DNA of 19,382 bases from Candidatus Thorarchaeota archaeon (GTDB taxonomy: Archaea; Asgardarchaeota; Thorarchaeia; Thorarchaeales; Thorarchaeaceae), in the NCBI GenBank assembly GCA_016840825.1, contig JAEORN010000231.1:1-19382 (forward strand). The letters run 5' to 3'. Shown here one piece after another: positions 14,171-19,382 of this stretch. Position numbers and translations under genes: made by a program. The notes beneath the pieces are model-generated. The model searched no databases. It saw nothing but the letters and a program-made list of their open reading frames with translations, and was not told where the DNA came from. How positions within the stretch are numbered: position 1 is the stretch's first letter; every line of letters starts with the position of its first letter.

Positions 14171-17100
14171 ATGCATAAACAGCGGCAGTTGATTTTAACC
14201 TTCATCGTTGTTCCACTTATTGTTGGACTAGTCTTTTCACCAATCATTAAGGAAGGTGTGCCTAGCAGCTTCAGGGATGATTTGAGAGACAGTGATATTC
14301 AGGCACCTCAGTCAAATCCAATATCAAATAGCACTCAACCCGAGAGAGCCTATGCATTGTCACAAGATACACAATCAGGAATTATTGATCCTGTGAGTAT
14401 CAAGCAATCAGGATACCAGTCTATCGATGCACAAAGAGCACGAACTGATACTGGAACCAATAGCATCACCAATATTACCATTGACGAATCCAACGATTGG
14501 TTCGTGAACTACACTGAAGTTGAAGTATGGGATATCAAAAAGCTATATGGAGTTAATGGAACCTTTGAAAATGGAGTTAGTCCGTGGACTAACTACACAA
14601 TTGATGGCGGTTCAAACACTCAGATTACAGATTATGATTCAGAGAACGAGTACATTGTCTGTAGGAACGTTGGTCAATACAACTATCATCCTGTACAGGG
14701 CGTATCCTATATTCATTCTGGAGGTACAGAGATAGGATATCAACAAGTAGTAGATAATCCTAGTGGAAAATTAAACTTCAAAATGAAGCTAGATTTCCGT
14801 TTTGCAACAGGACCAATTGACCCTGATGGTGATAATGGACTTCCCGGATATATTGGAGTTTTCTATCAGGTCGCATCTGATGGATGGTATCTTCCAATGG
14901 AAACGACTGTCACATCAAGGAGCGCATGGTACACATTAACTCATGATTTTACGATACCAACTCCATGGAGCTCTTTCTCAATATATGTAGGTCTATGGTT
15001 AGCGGGAGATATTGAGATTTTCAATAATACCGACTATGATGATGACCCCCTAGGCTTACCAGATGGACAGGCCAATGCTCAAAATCTAACACTGTGCCTC
15101 GACAATATAGAATTCACTGGGGCAGAAACGCCTAGTTTTGAATCAGTCGATTTGACATTTCATGCAGGGCTGCTGTCTGCACCAATTTTAGGAACCTCTA
15201 TAGGTACTGCATCGGTTTCTAATCCTAGCTTTTGGGATGTGAACCCACTTCAAGTCCAGGTTTCTGCAAATACATCTGTGATTTTCACCTATTCTGTCAC
15301 ATCATTATTCCATAGATTAGTAAATTCATCATGGACTCCAAATCCAACGAAACATGGCGTATTATATGATATATCGTCAGGGGAAAGCTCGAATTTAGCG
15401 TTCTTTTCATACATCACTCAACCTAGTAATTATGAGAATTATACAGTAGACATCATCATTCCGAAGGACTGGGAAAATACCACCATATGGGATCCACTTA
15501 GAACGAATATCACGGACTTGTGTGATGTTACACCAGGTAGAATTCATGTTCCAAACAGCGAAGTTAGTCGGAGTGGATGGTGGGAAATCGATCTACAAGG
15601 ATTCAATTATGCAAAGAATATCTCTTCACAGATATATGATGAGATTGGGGAGTCATGGGCTGAAGGTACGCAGTTTAAGACGACAAATAGTACGAGAACT
15701 CAGATAGAGATTGGAACTGCGACATCTATTCCTAGCGGCGATTATCCTGTAAATATAACATGGATCTTGCCAAATGGTACTATCTGGATTGAGGATAACA
15801 ACAATCCAATGATTTCAGGTGTTGTAACCAGTTCAGTATGGAATTTTGGAGCAACAAACACTTCAGCAGGAGTTTGGGAAATTGATGTCGTATGGATCAA
15901 TGGAACAGAAATCGCATTCGCCACAACAACATTTAGCTTGTATCACTCGGCAGCGATATCTGTCAACTATCCATCTATTTCAACTGATTATGGACTTGTA
16001 ATTTCTAATTTAGTGACGTACAAGGACGATGACACAGACGATTTCTTGCTTGATGATTCTGTATTAATTGAAGCAAATTGGTCTAATACAGTAGTTTCAT
16101 TCTCAGCAAATCAAGCCAAGAATTGGTGGGAAGCTGATTTTGACACCTCACTCCTTCGAGGTGGAGAGTATATCATTATTATTAATGCTTCAAGACCATT
16201 CTACAACAACGTTTCTTGTTCATTCACTGTAACAACAACATTTCTAGCACAAATGGACCTACCTAATATCGGAGTAGGAGGAATAGAAACAGAGCTGAAT
16301 GAAAGATATGTTATTGACATAGAATACACCTTCTCCAATGGAACTGGAATCGAAGGTGCTACTATCACATTTTCCTTCTCAGGATCAAGTGCAGGATTAG
16401 TGAATGAGTCTGCAACTGACCTAGGAGAAGGTAATTATTCACTGGGATTTACAGGCATCCTTTCCGGAGATTATTCAATTACTATATCCGTTTCTAAGAA
16501 CTATCACCAGTCAGATTCGATGGTCTTCAGTCTAACTGTAGGAGAGGTCAGTACCTTCCTTAATTCAATGAATGGCTCAGCAGCATTGGTAGAGTTAGGA
16601 AGTGATTATCGCTTAGTACTCAATTATACGAATAGCACAGGGGATGGACTAGTAGGATCTACAGTTTTGGTCACTCAGGTTTCACCAAGTTCTGGATTAA
16701 CAATTGGGTCTGTTGCTGATGAAACAAACGGATTCTATTCAATTACATTGACACCTACTCTTTCATCAACATTTACGGTAGTTCTTCGTGCCAATATTAC
16801 TAATCATGTAACTCAATATGTCACATTCACAATAATCGTCACTGATATTCAAACAACACTTACGCCTCATTCAACTAGCGGCTCAACTTTAATCAACCAA
16901 TCATATGTCCTGCAACTGACCTATGAAGATAGCTCATTTAATGGAATTCCAGGAGCTACAATTACACTCGTAAATCTCCCCTCTGGATTATCCTATTCAG
17001 TGGATGACATAGGTGGAGGAGTGTATAATGTCACTCTTACTCCCAGCGTTATAGAAGCAAAATCATTCCAACTTTCCTTTAGAGCTGTGTTGGCGAATTA

Positions 17101-19382
17101 TGAAACTTCTAGTACATCATTTACCTTATTGGTGCAGTTAGTCGATACAGACCTAATCGTGTTTGATGGACCTACTTCAGGGTCAGTGGAAGTGTTTCAA
17201 CAGTATAGCTTCATACTTTCATTTATCAGATTGGATCAGACTTTGAATATCACAGGTGCAACTATCTCGATTGAAACCTCGCCCTCTACGGGTCTTACAA
17301 CCGGAGTGCAAGAAATAGGTGAGCTGTACTACATCAACTTCACAGGGAATAATATAGGAATATGGCATATCTCTGTCACCGCATCTAGATCAAGCTATGT
17401 GCAAGCTGTTCTTCTACTCGAACTTGAAGTTTTGGCGATATCTACTTCATTTACGTCTCTAAATGGAACAGCAGATGCAGTTGGATTTGGGTTAGATTAT
17501 ACTCTTGCCTTGAATTACAGTACCTATACAGGATATGGATTAACAGGAGCTACGGTGCAAACGATCTCGGTCTCACCTGCTACAGGTCTAATTGTAGGTA
17601 CAACTTCAGATCTTGGGAATGGTATATTTACAATAACACTTACTCCTTCAACCTCAAATACTTTCACAATAAGTTTGAGAGGGAACATAACCAATCACAT
17701 CACACAATATCTGACATTCACATTGATGGTAACCGATGTTGCAACTGTATTGATCCCAGATAGTGTTGGAGCTACAATTTCAATAGATCAAAATCATACA
17801 CTCTTGCTAACCTACGAGGATGAAGCTTCAAATCCAATTATTGGTGCGACTATCATTCTCTTGAATCCTCCAGCCGGTCTTGCGTATAGTATAGATGAAA
17901 TTGGAGGTGGAGTCTATAATGTTAGCTTAGATCCTCTTGTCACTGAGGCAACATCATTTCAGCTTTCATTTAGAGCTAGTTTAGAGAACTATCAGAGTGC
18001 AAGTACAGCATTTTCATTATTCGTGCAGAAGATTCCTACAAGTCTCGATATACTTCAAGGATCGACATCAGCTGAGATGGTCGTTATTGATTCGTATAGT
18101 CTACTGGTTGCATATATTCGTACAGACTCTAATGCTAATATTACATCTGCAGATTTGACAATAACAACCTCACCTATCGATGGTCTTTCAGCAGCTCTTC
18201 AGGACATTGGAGAAATATATCTGATAACTTTCACAGCATCAAGAGTAGGAGTTTGGCAAATAACAATTAGTGCTAATAGAACCAATTTTGTAACCTCGTT
18301 AATACAGATTGAATTAGAAGTTACACCCATTGACACAACACTAGTATGTTTGAATGGTACAGCTGACTTGACTCAACTTAACACACTATACAAGCTCAGT
18401 CTTTTGTATGAGAATAGTACTGGGGATGGAATATCGCTAGCAACTATTCTTTCATCTGAGATAACTCCGGCATCAGGACTATCAGTAAATCCTACAATAG
18501 CAGAAGGCAACGGGATATATTCAATTACATTCAATGCTTCAATAGCTGCAACATACACGATTGTTGTCAGAGCGAATGCAACAAATCATTTGACTCAATA
18601 CATAACATTCTCCCTCACTATACTACCAGTTGAAACTGTTCTTATCCCGCATGTGAGTGGAGCTACGATATCCATAGACAAGGAGTTCTTACTTCAGTTA
18701 ACATTCCAAGATGAATATTCAACTCCACTTATAGGAGCAACAATTGAGATTGTGGAGCTTCCAGATGGATTGACATACGTAGTTGTCGAGCATGGCTCAG
18801 GAATCTATAATGTCACACTAACACCATCCGTAGCTGAAAGAACCTCATTTCAGATTTCTTTCAGGGCAAGTATGCCTTATTATCAAAGCTCAACAACGGC
18901 GTTTTCCCTACTGGTAAGAGAGATACCCACTAATCTTGTCATCATTGATGGAGTTGCTTTTGATAGTATTCAATACACTGATATCTATGAAGTATGGGTA
19001 GCATTTGTAAGAACTGATACAAATGAGAATGTAACAGGCGCCACGCTTGACACATTCTTTACACCGGCTATGGGAATCGAATCTGAAATAATGCAGGTAG
19101 GCGACCTCTATCACCTTATTTTCTACACCAACACAACAGGCACCTGGCAGATATCAGTAAAATCCAATAAAACAGGATACGAAAGTCACATCTTATCATT
19201 AGAACTTGAGGTAAATGAAATTGATACAACACTAAATCAAATTACATTGCTAGATGCACTTGTATTTAGTCACGACTACAATTTTACATTAGAGTATAAG
19301 ATGGAAAACAGCACAAGAATAAGAGAGGCGTCAATCACAATTTCTGGTGCAGGTAGTGATTGGGTGATAGTCGAAGAGGGAT
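14171..19382 (+). CDS. giant secreted surface protein with tandem Ig-like domains, 3' end missing
   Basis: At least 1737 uninterrupted codons, running off the right edge. ATG 14171 has GAGGTG (14159-14164) six nt upstream. Seen: a basic N terminus and hydrophobic core (residues about 7-24, LILTFIVVPLIVGLVFSP), a typical signal peptide; a Ser/Thr-rich linker; a beta-sandwich region at about 128-316 starting VNGTFENGVSPWTNYTIDGG, reminiscent of carbohydrate-binding modules, with acidic DPDGDNG and DYDDD loops that could bind calcium; then beta-rich segments to about 691, an Ig-like domain at 692-793, and from 794 an A-B-C domain repeat (see the repeat entry). About 49 N-x-S/T sequons in 1737 residues and only five Cys point to a heavily glycosylated protein at the cell surface, such as an adhesin or S-layer-associated protein. 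A C-terminal anchor would lie beyond the window. Confidence 0.9.
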   Translation, partial: MHKQRQLILTFIVVPLIVGLVFSPIIKEGVPSSFRDDLRDSDIQAPQSNPISNSTQPERAYALSQDTQSGIIDPVSIKQSGYQSIDAQRARTDTGTNSITNITIDESNDWFVNYTEVEVWDIKKLYGVNGTFENGVSPWTNYTIDGGSNTQITDYDSENEYIVCRNVGQYNYHPVQGVSYIHSGGTEIGYQQVVDNPSGKLNFKMKLDFRFATGPIDPDGDNGLPGYIGVFYQVASDGWYLPMETTVTSRSAWYTLTHDFTIPTPWSSFSIYVGLWLAGDIEIFNNTDYDDDPLGLPDGQANAQNLTLCLDNIEFTGAETPSFESVDLTFHAGLLSAPILGTSIGTASVSNPSFWDVNPLQVQVSANTSVIFTYSVTSLFHRLVNSSWTPNPTKHGVLYDISSGESSNLAFFSYITQPSNYENYTVDIIIPKDWENTTIWDPLRTNITDLCDVTPGRIHVPNSEVSRSGWWEIDLQGFNYAKNISSQIYDEIGESWAEGTQFKTTNSTRTQIEIGTATSIPSGDYPVNITWILPNGTIWIEDNNNPMISGVVTSSVWNFGATNTSAGVWEIDVVWINGTEIAFATTTFSLYHSAAISVNYPSISTDYGLVISNLVTYKDDDTDDFLLDDSVLIEANWSNTVVSFSANQAKNWWEADFDTSLLRGGEYIIIINASRPFYNNVSCSFTVTTTFLAQMDLPNIGVGGIETELNERYVIDIEYTFSNGTGIEGATITFSFSGSSAGLVNESATDLGEGNYSLGFTGILSGDYSITISVSKNYHQSDSMVFSLTVGEVSTFLNSMNGSAALVELGSDYRLVLNYTNSTGDGLVGSTVLVTQVSPSSGLTIGSVADETNGFYSITLTPTLSSTFTVVLRANITNHVTQYVTFTIIVTDIQTTLTPHSTSGSTLINQSYVLQLTYEDSSFNGIPGATITLVNLPSGLSYSVDDIGGGVYNVTLTPSVIEAKSFQLSFRAVLANYETSSTSFTLLVQLVDTDLIVFDGPTSGSVEVFQQYSFILSFIRLDQTLNITGATISIETSPSTGLTTGVQEIGELYYINFTGNNIGIWHISVTASRSSYVQAVLLLELEVLAISTSFTSLNGTADAVGFGLDYTLALNYSTYTGYGLTGATVQTISVSPATGLIVGTTSDLGNGIFTITLTPSTSNTFTISLRGNITNHITQYLTFTLMVTDVATVLIPDSVGATISIDQNHTLLLTYEDEASNPIIGATIILLNPPAGLAYSIDEIGGGVYNVSLDPLVTEATSFQLSFRASLENYQSASTAFSLFVQKIPTSLDILQGSTSAEMVVIDSYSLLVAYIRTDSNANITSADLTITTSPIDGLSAALQDIGEIYLITFTASRVGVWQITISANRTNFVTSLIQIELEVTPIDTTLVCLNGTADLTQLNTLYKLSLLYENSTGDGISLATILSSEITPASGLSVNPTIAEGNGIYSITFNASIAATYTIVVRANATNHLTQYITFSLTILPVETVLIPHVSGATISIDKEFLLQLTFQDEYSTPLIGATIEIVELPDGLTYVVVEHGSGIYNVTLTPSVAERTSFQISFRASMPYYQSSTTAFSLLVREIPTNLVIIDGVAFDSIQYTDIYEVWVAFVRTDTNENVTGATLDTFFTPAMGIESEIMQVGDLYHLIFYTNTTGTWQISVKSNKTGYESHILSLELEVNEIDTTLNQITLLDALVFSHDYNFTLEYKMENSTRIREASITISGAGSDWVIVEEG
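16550..19382 (+). repeat. A-B-C Ig-like domain super-repeat, exact 891-bp period, 3 copies plus a partial fourth
   Basis: Domain starts (base / residue): A1 16550/794, B1 16850/894, C1 17144/992, A2 17441/1091, B2 17741/1191, C2 18035/1289, A3 18332/1388, B3 18632/1488, C3 18926/1586, A4 19223/1685. Lengths are 100, 98 and 99 residues in every copy, so the 297-residue unit repeats without a single indel. Signatures: A has TNH-x-TQY-x-TF; B has GGGVYNVTLTPSV and SFQLSFRA; C has GE-x-Y-x-I-x-FT and G-x-WQI. Within each type the copies are clearly related but diverged, and A, B and C also share a common beta-sandwich pattern (GATI near residue 40 of a domain). Confidence 0.92.

Noticed and set aside
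14520..18558. Short frames of 60-71 codons on both strands inside the surface-protein gene
   Set aside because: All are contained in the long open frame, which shows regular domain repeats and clean reading-frame checks at several points.
16550..19382. CRISPR array or DNA-level satellite
   Set aside because: The 891-bp period is a protein-domain repeat with diverged DNA; there are no short direct repeats with unique spacers.
1..19382. tRNA, rRNA or insertion-sequence genes
   Set aside because: No tRNA-like fold, rRNA core sequence, transposase motif or paired terminal repeats were seen on reading both strands.

Overview
The window looks like archaeal chromosomal DNA of moderate GC. Evidence: methanofuran-linked C1 genes (homologues of formylmethanofuran dehydrogenase subunits FwdB, FwdD and FwdF), a heterodisulfide reductase HdrA with a C-terminal MvhD domain, the archaeal families DUF166 and DUF3786, TATA-type promoters close to start codons, frequent GTG/TTG starts, and a very large secreted protein rich in N-glycosylation sequons. 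There are no methanogenesis-specific genes here. My inference, not proof, is an Asgard archaeon (Thorarchaeia-like) or another archaeon that uses the tetrahydromethanopterin Wood-Ljungdahl pathway.

Region 1 (1-5364) is a redox cluster. On the minus strand an iron-sulfur protein (PF04060-type domain plus ferredoxin-like clusters) is followed 8 bp later by fwdB, which runs off the left edge. Divergently, hdrA-mvhD is followed by fwdF, an eight-cluster polyferredoxin; the two probably overlap by 8 nt. fwdD lies convergent to fwdF and their 3' ends overlap by 35 bp. The simplest model is electron exchange between an Hdr-type flavin-based bifurcating module and an Fwd-like module through the polyferredoxin. 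The odd point is that this FwdB keeps its N-terminal [4Fe-4S] cysteines but appears to have glycine where FwdB/FmdB has the cysteine (or selenocysteine) that binds tungsten or molybdenum. The cluster may therefore encode a diverged Fwd/Hdr complex that does not do standard CO2 reduction.

Region 2 (5495-9567) holds a DUF166 protein with a new-looking Cys4 motif, a DUF3786 protein, two small unrecognised membrane proteins, and a Gfo/Idh/MocA-family oxidoreductase. That oxidoreductase has lost both the EKP lysine and the usual histidine. It sits behind a palindrome-rich promoter and ends at a clear hairpin/T-tract terminator.

Region 3 (9647-13758) has an AAC(3)-family acyltransferase convergent with a minus-strand group: an ABC-2-type permease without an ATPase in view, a 70-residue conserved-looking protein, and a RimJ/RimL-like GNAT acetyltransferase. 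Upstream of the permease is a SnoaL/NTF2-like protein.

Region 4 (13759-19382) is a 0.4 kb palindrome-bearing intergenic region followed by one open frame of at least 1737 codons that leaves the right edge. It encodes a secreted surface protein: signal peptide, carbohydrate-binding-like beta-sandwich region, then Ig-like domains. From 16550 on, three domain types of exactly 100, 98 and 99 residues repeat as A-B-C with an exact 891-bp period; three copies are complete and a fourth begins before the edge. No rRNA, tRNA, CRISPR array or insertion sequence was seen.
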